From positions 23,128,846 to 23,192,845 of the forward strand of contig NC_088779.1 of the NCBI RefSeq assembly GCF_954871325.1: a DNA stretch of 64,000 nt, written 5' to 3'. Position 1 is the stretch's first letter, and the number at the start of each line of letters is the position of its first letter. Under the pieces are notes generated by a model, which searched no databases, had not been told where the DNA came from, and saw only the letters and a program-made list of their open reading frames with translations. Below are positions 56,201 to 64,000 of this stretch, piece by piece. The stretch is from Gordionus sp. m RMFG-2023 (taxonomy: Eukaryota; Nematomorpha; Gordioida; Chordodea; Parachordodidae). A program made the position numbers and the translations under genes.

Positions 56201-59200
56201 GAATTGAGATAAAAAAGTTAGTACCCGTCAATAACTCAATACTAATACAAGAATCTAAACCATTAATTAATATTACAGGAATCACATATCCCAATTGTTC
56301 CTGAGACAGTTCTATATAGATATGAAGAAAGTCTGTACCGAGAGACAAAAACGCTGTGTCGCAAGAAATTAGATTATTCGCAATTGTTAAGGCCAAAAAT
56401 AGAAATGGAACCGGTTAGAAGATCCAGAAGGGATTGGAAATTTATTCCATTCAACGCTAAATAATATTTAATAGAAGATAGTTTTATGTGTTTGTAAGTT
56501 TATTACCCTGTGTGGATTTAAACACAAAATAAATAACCAAAAATTATATTATATAAAAGGAACGTTTTTACTGTGTTTAGAAATACACATACATTGACCT
56601 TGAGTCATAACTCCATAATAACGACAATTGACTTTACCCCATTTATTGGTGTTAGTGTCTTTCTCGCAATACCATTCCTATTTGTATAATTTATGTATAT
56701 GAGGATTAAATTATTTTGGAAAAAATGATGACTTTATTAAGGTGGTTACCTATAATGTTATATAATAATACAAACTTGATCTTTATTGCAAAGCGAAGAA
56801 TTTGTCTTGAGGCATTCTTTTTCGATCCATTCCCTTTCTATTATCCCTAGATCACCTTTTTGATGATTCTGTATGCTGAAACTCAAATTTTGAATGCATA
56901 AAAGCAGCTTTTTATTTATTCCATTCATCTCTAACAAAAAGGTATCTCTCCAAACAGAGTTCTTTTCGACACTTTAATTGTATATTTATAATAATATTTA
57001 TATATCATTCTAAAACTGAAAAATATGTATACTTTATCTGATGTTCATTCTTCAATAAAGATAATAAACTTTTCCCGTCCATATGCTGTTTTATGTTTAT
57101 TCTCGCCATATCTAAAATTGTCGGCGCTATATCGAGGTTTAGGGCGATCTCTTTTATTCTTGTTTTAATTGTATAGAATTCCAAATAAATATTTTGTATA
57201 TTCAGCTTATAAAATACTTTCCTAAATATCCTAAGCCAGAAACCTATATCAAGGGTGGGGGGGGGGCATAAATTGTCATTAAAATGGGATATGAGGTCGT
57301 TTTGATTTTTCCTTTATTTTTCTTGCTAATTTTGATTTGGATTCTCCTATATTTAACTAAATCTCATTTAGTGGAGGGGTATGAGAAGATAAGGAAGAAA
57401 AGGAAGAAAAGGGAGTAGGTGTAGGAGGTAGTAAAAGGATATGAGTGTTTGGGTGGTAGTCTGGTAGGGAATGGCAAGGGGATAAGAGGTAAAGTCTGGC
57501 TTAAAGGGGTGCAAGGTCCCTGTTGAGCCAATTGATAAGTTATGCTTTTAGGGTTTGAAAATTAAATCTTCTTGACAATATTAATTATCATAAAAATCTA
57601 TATTTTTATATTAGGTTATTTACAAGAGATATTTATACGATAAATATATTCATTTTTTACTCGCTATTCGGTGTAACATCGGGTCCTATAATAAACAATG
57701 GAACCCTGACATCAAATTCATATGGTAGAAATTTTCCTTTTACCAAACCATATTGGCCTATATGATAACCATGATCGGATGAATATATCCAATAAGTATT
57801 ATTGAGTTCGCCTATGCTATCCAATTCATTATACAGCTTTTAGTAGTAATATTTTTAACAAAAATTATTCCATTTAATAATATGATACAATGTTGCATTT
57901 AATAGAGTAGTTAGATATTTTATAAATATTCTATTACTCTCTCTATGGCCTCGTCTACAGATTGCAAAGTTTGAAGTCTTTTCTGATGAAGCATATCCGT
58001 GAAAGCGATCTCAATAGGTTTCATTTTTCTCGTTCTTTGTAAACTCCATTCTTTATCCATGGCAGGAGCATTCCAGGAGGGAGTCCTCAGGAAATAAAAA
58101 AAAATAATCGAAATAATTTAATTTTATCTTAATATGTAATTAAGGTGGTAAAAATTTTATCAGTGACTACTTCTCAACGTAGAACCGTTAAAATTTTTTA
58201 TGTATTCACGATATCTAACCGTGCATTCACAGCTAATAAAATGTAGCGCTACTTTAACTATTTCTACCCGATGAATAAAGAGCCCATTTTGTTAACTGTA
58301 AATGCACCATAAATTTTCAAATTAGATAGCAATTTCATCGCGTGCAAAAATCTTTTTATGATAAAATAAATATTTTTCAATATTTTTATTGTCAGAATAT
58401 GATAATAAAAATGTTGTATACGGCTTTTACAATGGATTTGGATACCTCCATCGCGCCATTAAAAGAAAAATAGCATATTCTATTATATCCAATATACATA
58501 CAGTATATTTTAGAAAGTAAAGACCTGTCGCTTTATGGCTCGGTTCAATTGTTTCGGGTTTTTATGTGTCTGAAATAAACAATTTAAACAAATATAGGCA
58601 TGTCTTTGGGAATATAAAATGCTTAAATATATTCATAAATAACAAAATCACCTGTGGCTAGTTACGTTTTTGAACATATGACTGTATTGAGGCGCACTAT
58701 CTTCATTTCCGTGGGGGGCCGGCATACTCAGAACCATAAGTATTGGACTTTCTGGGTGGGCATATTTAGAACTATTCAAAAATTTTAAGCTCTCATTGAT
58801 TATCAAATCACTAAAGTAGTCTTCTTCGTAAATGTCGCCATGTTTGATTTTAATCCCATTATGATTTATCGTGTAATTGTAGTATCTCGTGTTCCTAAAA
58901 AGGCCCAACCATTCATCCCACCCTGGAGGTATGTAGGATCCGTTGTATTGGTTTAAATATTTACCGAAGTAGCCTGAGATGGAATTAATTTTAAAATAAA
59001 ATATTATATAAAATAATTCTGAATAATAAAAATCTATTGTTTGGTTTTAAGATCGAGAACTAAGGAATTAAGGAATGTAGGGGAATCTGGGGCTGGTCAA
59101 AGCAATTTATGAAAAATCGGCTATAACTACTGTGCATTTAATAAATAACGATATTTGAATCGATACCTTTCTATAAAAAGATGCTTTATAAAAAAAATTA

Positions 59201-62200
59201 AAGAATATAAATCATTATTTTTCAAAAGTTTTTTGCAAAAGTGGAAATTTTTCCCAAGCCCTATTGGCGGGTTAAAAACAAACCATTTAAAGGGGCTTTC
59301 TAAACCATTAGTTTTTTAGGCTATAATAAATTGAAATGCATTTTTATTTTTTAATTGTTTAAATTATCATAATACTTTTAAATTGAAGCTAATTATGTAT
59401 AAAAACTGAAACTTAATTTTGGTTAATTTAATAAATATTTTGGACATATAAAAAAATTTTCGAAGTTTGAACATAACATAATATAAACTGTAGGACCATT
59501 TTAGCTCTAAATTTATTATCATGATTAAAATAATATCAAGACATAATAAATACTCATTAATCTCAAATTATAAAAGAGTGACTGCTGAAACTGTTATAAA
59601 ATTTAATTTATAAATAAATGATTATATATTTTAATAAAAATTAGAGTTCTGTCATGTAAAAATCTTTAGAATTTTACATCAAAATTTTATTTTTTAAATA
59701 AAAAATTTAATGATTAATTATTTTAAAAGATTTTTTGTCTATAGATGCATACCAATAAAAACAATATTTGGATAAAATTTAAACCTTCTAGTCTAATTAA
59801 TTTTAAAGCGAGATTAAGTAGTTTGCCAAGCCTCGCGGTTTACCTAACCCAAGTCTCCACTAGTAAGATAAAATACAAAAGGATGATGAGTGCCAAAATA
59901 GATGTAAAATTTTGGATAGTCATAAGGATTAATCAAAATAATGGGAATGATGTACAGGAATAAACGAAAAATTATGTTACTGCCAGTGGCGTCTCTAGTC
60001 TTCATTTGGCCTTTTTTTGGGCTAACATTTTAAAAGGAATTTTTTTAAAGGTATTTTTTTTAAATTCTCAGGGAGCCTTCAAATTTTCTAGGGGGCTTGA
60101 GACCCTATGCCCTCTAGTTATACTACTAGTTATTACGCAGCAGAAGCACAAATTTTATTTTTGAGTATTTTATATATACAATCATTATATTACTCCTAGT
60201 ATAGGTTATGGTTAGAAGGGTCGCATGATATTAATTAAGGTTATAATATTCTTAAAAAAATGGTCTAATAAACCTATTCGGTATTTTTTTTAAAATAAAT
60301 GATATATCGCTTCGAAAGTTTTCTAGCAATAGAACTATTCAAATATGACTTCCAATTAGTAAATCAAGACAGTTATAAAATGGATACTGACTCAGTATGT
60401 TGAGAAGATTTTAAGGATGTTTGTACCTCCCCTCTGTTAGGGAACCTTGATGTTATGCACTAGCAACAATTATTCAAAATCAAGATAGAGTGATTAATAA
60501 AATGCAATGCTAAATTTATTATAATTTAATAACATAAATGAAAATATATTTAAATGATATATATTAATAAATTATTTATTACATAACAATTTATGCAATA
60601 TTTTTTAACAAATAGATTTGGCTGAAGTTATGTAAATCGCGAATATTATTATATTACTTAGAAAACCAAAAAATAATATTGGCCAGGAATTTCTCTAGAT
60701 TTATGTGACGGTTGAGGTGAAAGCGAAATTATTTGATTCTGAGATTCAATAAGCCTTGTTTCACCTACAAACAAATCATTCCAATATTAACGTGGACTAA
60801 ATTGAAGATTATTATAAAATAACCAATGTTATTCCACTTTTGGATTTTATCCTGAGTCATCAATAAACGATGTAATTTATCAAATGGCTCTATCCAATTT
60901 TCAAATACTATATCTTATAACCGCCTCTGATCTGAGGATATATGAAATTTTTATATTGAAAATTAAATATTTGGCTAAATTTTATCCTTAGGATATAAAT
61001 GTATCTATAAGCCAATTAATTTCAGAATTTAAAAGGTATGATTGAAAATTCAATTTTGTAGATAATCCTCTAAGAAACAGTGGAAGCATTTCATACTTTA
61101 AAATATATTTGATAAGTTTTCCAAATTATTAAAATTATTGTATATTTTGGCATTGATACCAAATTAGTACAAACACCAATGAGAGAACCTTTTCTTCATT
61201 ACTAACAAAATTAAGAGATCTTAAAATTGACATCGAGATATAGCCCATAAATTATTAAAGTATTGGCGCAATCGCAAAGAAGATTAGGTTTATTTGTGGA
61301 TATTTTAATTAACTTTTGAATTCATTATAAAATTTTATATTTTATTGTGATTTATATGCTGGTCTATATTGCTATGATATTTTTTAACTGTATTATATTC
61401 GCTCTTAATATTTTAAATTTTCCAGTATTTTATTATTTGTTTTCGAAATTATCATATTTTCAAATGTGATTAGTTCTAATTAATTTTTAATGCTCCAAAA
61501 ATAATCATTTCAATATAAAAAAAATTATCCTTCCCATAGAAAATTCCTAGCTAAGCGCCTGAAAGTTCCTTTATAAAATGTTTGTAAAATTTGAAGAATA
61601 AAATATAATTTTTAATTACAAATCAATTTAAAAATTAAAAAAAATTTTTTTTAAAACCTGTTATATAACCAGCCTCCTTTTGTAAATAGTTAGCGAAAGT
61701 TCTAGGTTCGTGAGTCATTTGCCATTCAAGTGATGAACAATTTATCCTATTGGAGTGTACATTGTGATTATGAGCGTAAATTCCTGTAAGGATAGAACTC
61801 CGAGATGGGCAACATACAGGAGAAGTCACAAAAGCGTTACTCAGTTTTGCGCCTCCCTTCTCAAAAATTTTTTTCAATTTCGGCATGAAATTCAAAGAGC
61901 CTTAAAAAAAAATATGTGTAATGAAGGAAAAGTTAAAATTTAAAAAAAATAATCAATAAATGTCATTGACGATTTGATTTTATTTGTATTATGCATTTTG
62001 AAATTTTTAATAAATTCTAAAATTGTTCAAAATGAGAAGGCAAGGCATGCCATGAAATGTGATATCATGAGATAATTTGAATATAATTGCAAAGCAAAAT
62101 ATAAATGTTTTTTAAAAGGACTTTTTATATTTTATTTATAGAATCATGATCAAATCTAAGTTATTAATATTACCCAATTCAACATCTTGGTCATCTGTGA

Positions 62201-63163
62201 GCATCAATATAATATTGGGTCTCTTTATCTGATCTGTTTTGTATCTGTAAGATATGAATATATGATTAAAGTATATATTAATCAATAAAATTCAAGAATA
62301 TATCATAACAAAATATGGAATTCATGGGTATGAAATCCCTCAATTTTAAATTATTTGTTTAAGGTGATTTTTAAAATGATCACATAGAATGTATTTAAGA
62401 ATGTATAAAAATACGAAATCCATATGGATTCTATAATTCATTAATACATATATATATATATAATAGTGATAGCGACAAATCAGAGACCTACATGGGCGGC
62501 CCGTGGCCCGCAGGTCCATACCCGGCCCGTCTAATATTATATTTTCCAGCGAGCCTGGGCCGAGCCTGGATTAAAAAAATTTTTTAATGGGCTATGGCTG
62601 GGCTTGGGCCTAAAATTATTAAATTTAAATTTAGATTATTTAAAACAGTTGCTAATTTAAAGAAATATTGCCTTTTTTTTCTTCTAATAATAATAAATTT
62701 CAGTATTGTAAACAAAATGATTGCCTAAATATTTTTAAATATTATTTATTTTAATTAAATGAAAAAAATTAAATTTTTGGATATGGGCTAGGGCAGGGTT
62801 TAAGAAATTTTTTTGAAACTTATCATGGGCTTGGACCGGGCTTTGGAAATTTTTTTAACATTAGATATGGGCCGGTCTTGAGTCTAAATAATTTTCACTA
62901 CGGACCTGGGCCGGGTTTGGTCAAAAAATAAAGGCCCATGAAGGACTCTGCGGCAAATAAATAAATCATTCAAATATTGTTGAATACTTTTTATTTTTTA
63001 TGAATTGCGAGTCATATTCAATGTCACCGGAATTTTCGTTTATTTTGTTATTTCTTATTTGGGTAAAGTTAGGTATCGCATTCAAAGATGATAAATCACT
63101 TATTATGATAATGGTGTACGCTATGAAGGGTAAGAACGACATAGAACAAAGAATGTATTTCAT
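44123..63163 (-). CDS. Sulf: Sulf-B: second Sulf paralogue with reduced hydrophilic domain, 13 coding exons
   Basis: Exons in transcription order: 62988-63163, 62174-62244, 61658-61900, 58652-58973, 57938-58085, 57661-57836, 57033-57158, 56776-56971, 56572-56677, 47453-47678, 45919-46199, 44902-45041, 44123-44260. They total 2349 nt, an unbroken frame of 782 codons plus stop. Present: signal peptide, LTDDQD (Asp76/77), CCPSR with the formylglycine Cys at 112, DHGYH at 341-345, and the Cys-rich C-terminal domain. Intron positions and phases equal those of Sulf-A, so the pair is a tandem duplication. Unlike Sulf-A, the N-terminal extension, nearly all of exon 9, and exon 10 are missing, while exon 12 has a repeat expansion. 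Active-site motifs look intact, so an active enzyme with altered heparan-sulfate binding is plausible. Confidence 0.92.
44650..44865. mobile_element. MITE of the TAGTGTTGTT family
   Basis: Starts TAGTGTTGTAAACGACCCG and ends GCGGTTTAACAATACTA. In the Sulf-B intron after exon 13, its right end only about 35 bp from the splice donor at 44901. No matching target duplication. Confidence 0.6.
44902..45041 (-). CDS. Sulf: Sulf-B exon 13 equivalent: Cys-rich C-terminal domain
   Basis: Codes for [20 protein letters not shown], then [16 protein letters not shown] and DNDPHQ. Acceptor ACAACATAAG, donor CAA|GTAATA, both matching Sulf-A exon 13. Confidence 0.95.
45120..45480. repeat. Repeat bounded by a 17-G run and a 12-C run
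   Basis: G run at 45153-45169 and C run at 45439-45450, with CTACACCTATGG beyond the latter. It looks like one element with inverted G-tract ends, in the Sulf-B intron before exon 13. Confidence 0.4.
45919..46199 (-). CDS. Sulf: Sulf-B exon 12 equivalent: R/K/E repeat and HDNDHW motif
   Basis: Acceptor GTTCAAACAG. Codes for SSNKCKGKS, six repeats of a nine-residue unit of RQKRLREKE type, then [19 protein letters not shown], which anchors the frame to the conserved C-terminal domain. Donor ACAT|GTATGA. 281 bp against 191 in Sulf-A; the repeat accounts for the extra length. Confidence 0.9.
46013..46174 (-). repeat. Coding minisatellite, 6 x 27 bp, in Sulf-B exon 12
   Basis: Six in-frame 27-bp units. 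Translated units are RQKRLREKE (twice), [27 protein letters not shown] and RKKMLREKK. Sulf-A has one related unit. The segment alternates basic and acidic residues, as in single alpha-helices. Confidence 0.9.
46475..46678. mobile_element. Best copy of the TAGTGTTGTT MITE, exact 8-bp target duplication
   Basis: Flanked by CAGAAACG at 46467-46474 and 46679-46686. Starts TAGTGTTGTTAAACGGCTCG and ends with the inverse, AACAACACTA. 204 bp, non-coding, in the Sulf-B intron before exon 12. Confidence 0.88.
47453..47678 (-). CDS. Sulf: Sulf-B exon 11 equivalent: CNCPQY region
   Basis: Acceptor CATTCCTTAACAG. Codes for [19 protein letters not shown] and a polar linker ending KIKR; donor AAAAG|GTATAA (phase 2), the same as Sulf-A exon 11. 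It lies 8.9 kb from exon 9. Confidence 0.88.
48697..49645 (+). mobile_element. Tc1-like transposon relic
   Basis: Imperfect inverted ends: GTGCACATTCAAAGTTG near 48705 and CAAATTTGAATGTGCAT-like sequence near 49620-49638. The plus strand holds a broken Tc1-type transposase: [18 protein letters not shown], then [16 protein letters not shown] with HLLPAK, then [10 protein letters not shown], which matches the second catalytic Asp region. Stops and frameshifts disable it. In intron 9 of Sulf-B. Confidence 0.75.
51148..51786. repeat. CCCGAACC-rich repeat
   Basis: Starts CAGGGATACAAATCGAAC; contains several CCGAACC/AACCCGA motifs at each end around an AT-rich core. Related in style to the GC-island MITEs. 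Confidence 0.45.
52908..53162 (+). pseudogene. Retroelement protease remnant
   Basis: An 84-codon frame with the aspartic protease motif [12 protein letters not shown] (DTGS at residues 33-36). Preceded by gag-like sequence with many stops. Confidence 0.65.
53252..53930 (+). pseudogene. Retroelement reverse-transcriptase remnant
   Basis: [20 protein letters not shown] and then AKPLVLVKK fit the start of a gypsy RT. Farther on, FNRLPFGL and [19 protein letters not shown] are recognisable. The catalytic YxDD area near 53685-53715 is not intact and several stops interrupt the frame. Confidence 0.7.
53934..54533 (+). pseudogene. Retroelement RT end, RNase H and integrase zinc domain
   Basis: A 199-codon frame, the longest left in the element. 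[17 protein letters not shown] is the gypsy RT end; [17 protein letters not shown] is RNase [17 protein letters not shown] with CNKCMNY is the integrase zinc-binding end. The integrase core after it is mostly gone. Confidence 0.75.
54600..55036 (+). pseudogene. Integrase core and tail remnants
   Basis: [13 protein letters not shown] near 54630-54670 matches the DNGPxF area of the integrase core. The frame at 54767-55036 begins [20 protein letters not shown], typical of the integrase end. Confidence 0.65.
55060..55403. repeat. Tandem-like repeats with GATTGTATTCC
   Basis: About 120-bp units sharing TATTGATTGTATTC, AAGGA(A/T)ACAATA, CTTTCTCATTATATTTATTC. A third copy at about 55840 shows the array was split by the MITE at 55406. 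Possibly the degenerate 3' end of the gypsy element. Confidence 0.6.
55406..55828. mobile_element. GGCCCGGCC-type MITE, exact 8-bp target duplication
   Basis: Flanked by ATGTATTT at 55398-55405 and 55829-55836. Starts TAGTGATCTGCATCGGGCC and ends GCAGATCTCTG, inverted hAT-like ends. GC-rich clusters of GGCCCGGCC type sit at both ends around an AT-rich core. Inserted into the repeat array at 55060-55880. Confidence 0.85.
56572..56677 (-). CDS. Sulf: Sulf-B exon 9: truncated hydrophilic exon
   Basis: Acceptor ACAAATAG. Codes for [20 protein letters not shown] and ends CMCISKH at the donor A|GTAAAA (phase 1). Reading on instead gives a TAA stop at 56551-56549. About 226 codons of the Sulf-A exon, including the basic runs, are absent. 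Joined to the next exon at 47678 the frame continues. Confidence 0.8.
56776..56971 (-). CDS. Sulf: Sulf-B exon 8: start of hydrophilic domain
   Basis: Codes for [12 protein letters not shown], then a polar stretch and [15 protein letters not shown]. It is three codons shorter than in Sulf-A. Acceptor CAATTAAAG, donor CAA|GTTTGT. Confidence 0.93.
57033..57158 (-). CDS. Sulf: Sulf-B exon 7: end of catalytic core
   Basis: 126 bp. Codes for [18 protein letters not shown] and [11 protein letters not shown]. Acceptor AAAACAAG, donor AA|GTATAC. The following intron is only 61 bp. Confidence 0.95.
57661..57836 (-). CDS. Sulf: Sulf-B exon 6: DHGYH metal-site exon
   Basis: 176 bp as in Sulf-A. Codes for [20 protein letters not shown] and then VPLFIIGPD; Ile replaces the Arg of FIRGP seen in Sulf-A. 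Acceptor TACTAAAAG, donor GA|GTAAAA. Confidence 0.96.
57938..58085 (-). CDS. Sulf: Sulf-B exon 5: catalytic domain, one codon shorter
   Basis: Codes for [13 protein letters not shown] and [15 protein letters not shown]. The Tyr codon of WNYAP in Sulf-A is missing, giving 148 bp against 151, with the frame kept. Acceptor TTTCCTGAG, donor AGA|GTAATA. Confidence 0.95.
58652..58973 (-). CDS. Sulf: Sulf-B exon 4: catalytic domain
   Basis: 322 bp. Codes for [34 protein letters not shown] and [14 protein letters not shown]. Acceptor CCATCTCAG, donor CACAG|GTGATT (phase 2). Confidence 0.97.
60650..61290 (+). pseudogene. hAT/ZMYM-type transposase relic
   Basis: Near 61165-61240 the plus strand reads [20 protein letters not shown], close to the conserved end of hAT-derived proteins. 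Upstream patches such as [10 protein letters not shown] are compatible. No frame of useful length survives. In intron 3 of Sulf-B. Confidence 0.4.
61658..61900 (-). CDS. Sulf: Sulf-B exon 3: formylglycine active site
   Basis: 243 bp. Codes for [20 protein letters not shown] and [12 protein letters not shown]. The Cys at residue 112 is the expected formylglycine precursor. Acceptor TTTTTTTAAG, donor ACAG|GTTTTA. Confidence 0.97.
62174..62244 (-). CDS. Sulf: Sulf-B exon 2: first metal-binding Asp pair
   Basis: 71 bp. Acceptor TTCATATCTTACAG; codes for [20 protein letters not shown] and VELG; donor G|GTAATA (phase 1). The corresponding Sulf-A exon is 297 bp longer at its 5' side. Confidence 0.92.
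62481..62950. mobile_element. CAGAG-ended GC-island MITE with 8-bp target duplication
   Basis: Flanked by CGACAAAT (62473-62480) and CGGCAAAT (62951-62958), 7 of 8 alike. Starts CAGAGACCTACATGGGC and ends GGCCCATGAAGGACTCTG. GC-rich ends, AT-rich core. In intron 1 of Sulf-B. Confidence 0.8.
62988..63163 (-). CDS. Sulf: Sulf-B exon 1: start and signal peptide
   Basis: The ATG at 63163 has the same GGATAAATG context as Sulf-A, and the upstream AAATCTAA is shared as well. The leader [20 protein letters not shown] is strongly hydrophobic; cleavage may fall near LNA. Donor AA|GTATTC (phase 2). 58 codons, with no basic extension. Confidence 0.85.
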
Positions 63164-63241
63164 TTATCCCCTTAGATTTCTGTGTGGTTAAATATCACGT
63201 CAATATGAAACATGTATAAAGAATATAGTTATTATAAACAT

Positions 63242-63276
63242 GGGAGATAACATTGCGATGAAAGGTAGATAATTAT
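63242..63276 (-). promoter_or_regulatory. Conserved block upstream of Sulf-B with two AGATAA motifs
   Basis: Counterpart of 24161-24196, here only about 80 bp upstream of the start codon. Sequence GGGAGATAACATTGCGATG, then GTAGATAAT. Such conservation between paralogues in otherwise diverged flanks suggests function or recent shared origin. Confidence 0.45.
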
Positions 63277-63279
63277 AAT

Positions 63280-64000
63280 TAAATTATATCATTTTATATT
63301 AAATCTACTTCACATATAGAACAACATCCGAGAATTCTCGAATAACTATATATAAATTATTCTATAATCTGGTAATACAAACCTTTGGAAGCTAAACGTT
63401 ACTTCTCTCACTTCCTTTACAACTTCAACTCCTTGTCATGAAGCCATCTCATATTTATCCTTTACTTTGAGATAGTCTCAAATTGTTATCTTATCTGAGA
63501 TCATATTCTTGAGAGAGCATTATCTTTTGAACGGCCACGTCACCTAACCAGTTTCGCACCTCCATTACACTCTAATTTTATATCCATAATATCGTTTCTT
63601 TGTGGTCCTCATAATATTAATAATGACCATTCAAAATCCCATCATTATAACTAATATCGCACATAGGACTATAGTTGATAAGCCATAGATTCCCAAATCA
63701 TAATCTTTATATCCCTGATGACCCAGTACATTTAATTTTGCCACTCATCCCCTAAATGTTAACTAGTCCGTACATTATTATATTATTTCTCAAAATCTAT
63801 TTTATGCCTTGCCAGTCTATTGACGCTACGACAGCAGAACCTCATTCCATTATTTAATTCTCTCATCCTAAGGTCGTCATCAAATTAATATTGACTTTAA
63901 TCAACTGGTAATCCTATAACATCAATATTTATCTAAACCTGTAATAATAATGATAACATTTAGATTTCGACTTTTATAATTTTAAGAAATTTTATTTTAC
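63280..64000. other. Upstream flank of Sulf-B
   Basis: No coding exon or known repeat recognised. Base composition is somewhat less AT-rich than the window average. It may contain promoter sequence, but nothing specific can be supported. Confidence 0.4.

Noticed and set aside
56118-56396. Minus-strand frame with [13 protein letters not shown], which weakly resembles exon 10 of Sulf-A
   Set aside because: An in-frame stop lies just upstream and there is no AG acceptor between that stop and the motif; the rest is hydrophobic rather than a charged helix. It could be a very decayed exon 10 but cannot be supported.
59745-59963. 72-codon plus-strand frame in intron 3 of Sulf-B
   Set aside because: No recognised domain, no splice partners, antisense to the gene; probably chance.

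Overview
The window is a piece of a very AT-rich animal genome, most likely an invertebrate; the species cannot be fixed from sequence alone. The case for a eukaryote is direct: on the minus strand, protein-coding blocks are bounded by GT...AG splice sites with matching codon phase. They are separated by introns of about 60 bp to 9 kb that are full of decayed transposons. No bacterial-type operon, ribosome binding site, tRNA, rRNA or CRISPR was seen.

The only clear host genes are two tandem paralogues of extracellular heparan-sulfate 6-O-endosulfatase (the Sulf family), both transcribed right to left. Sulf-A runs from about 23896 down to 3237 (14 coding exons; 13 join cleanly and one has a phase problem). 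Sulf-B runs from about 63163 down to 44123 (13 coding exons that join into one open frame of 782 codons). Intron positions and phases are shared, so one gene is a duplicate of the other. Both keep the paired Asp residues, the CCPSR formylglycine site, the DHGYH motif and the cysteine-rich C-terminal domain. They differ in the parts that in known Sulfs hold heparan sulfate. Sulf-A has a long basic N-terminal extension and a 261-codon hydrophilic exon 9. Sulf-B has lost almost all of both, but its exon 12 carries a six-copy 27-bp repeat coding for an Arg/Lys/Glu-rich segment.

Layout: 1-3236 is repeat-rich sequence downstream of Sulf-A. 3237-23896 is Sulf-A; its introns hold a 2.2-kb inverted-repeat element with a nested ~490-bp hairpin (16.1-18.3 kb), hAT relics and several MITEs. 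24-36 kb is intergenic DNA with repeats only. 36256-41104 is a decayed hAT element with an 8-bp target duplication, split by a complete LTR element (37288-40358) that has its own 5-bp target duplication. 41-44 kb is repeat-bearing spacer. 44123-63163 is Sulf-B; its giant intron 9 holds a Tc1-like relic (48.7-49.6 kb) and a broken Ty3/gypsy pol (52.4-55.0 kb). 63.2-64 kb is upstream flank. A short block conserved upstream of both genes, with two AGATAA motifs, is the best candidate for shared regulation.

Most long open frames other than those named below are antisense or off-frame shadows and are left out. Exon ends were derived by hand from splice consensus, phase and comparison of the two paralogues; no alignment program was run.
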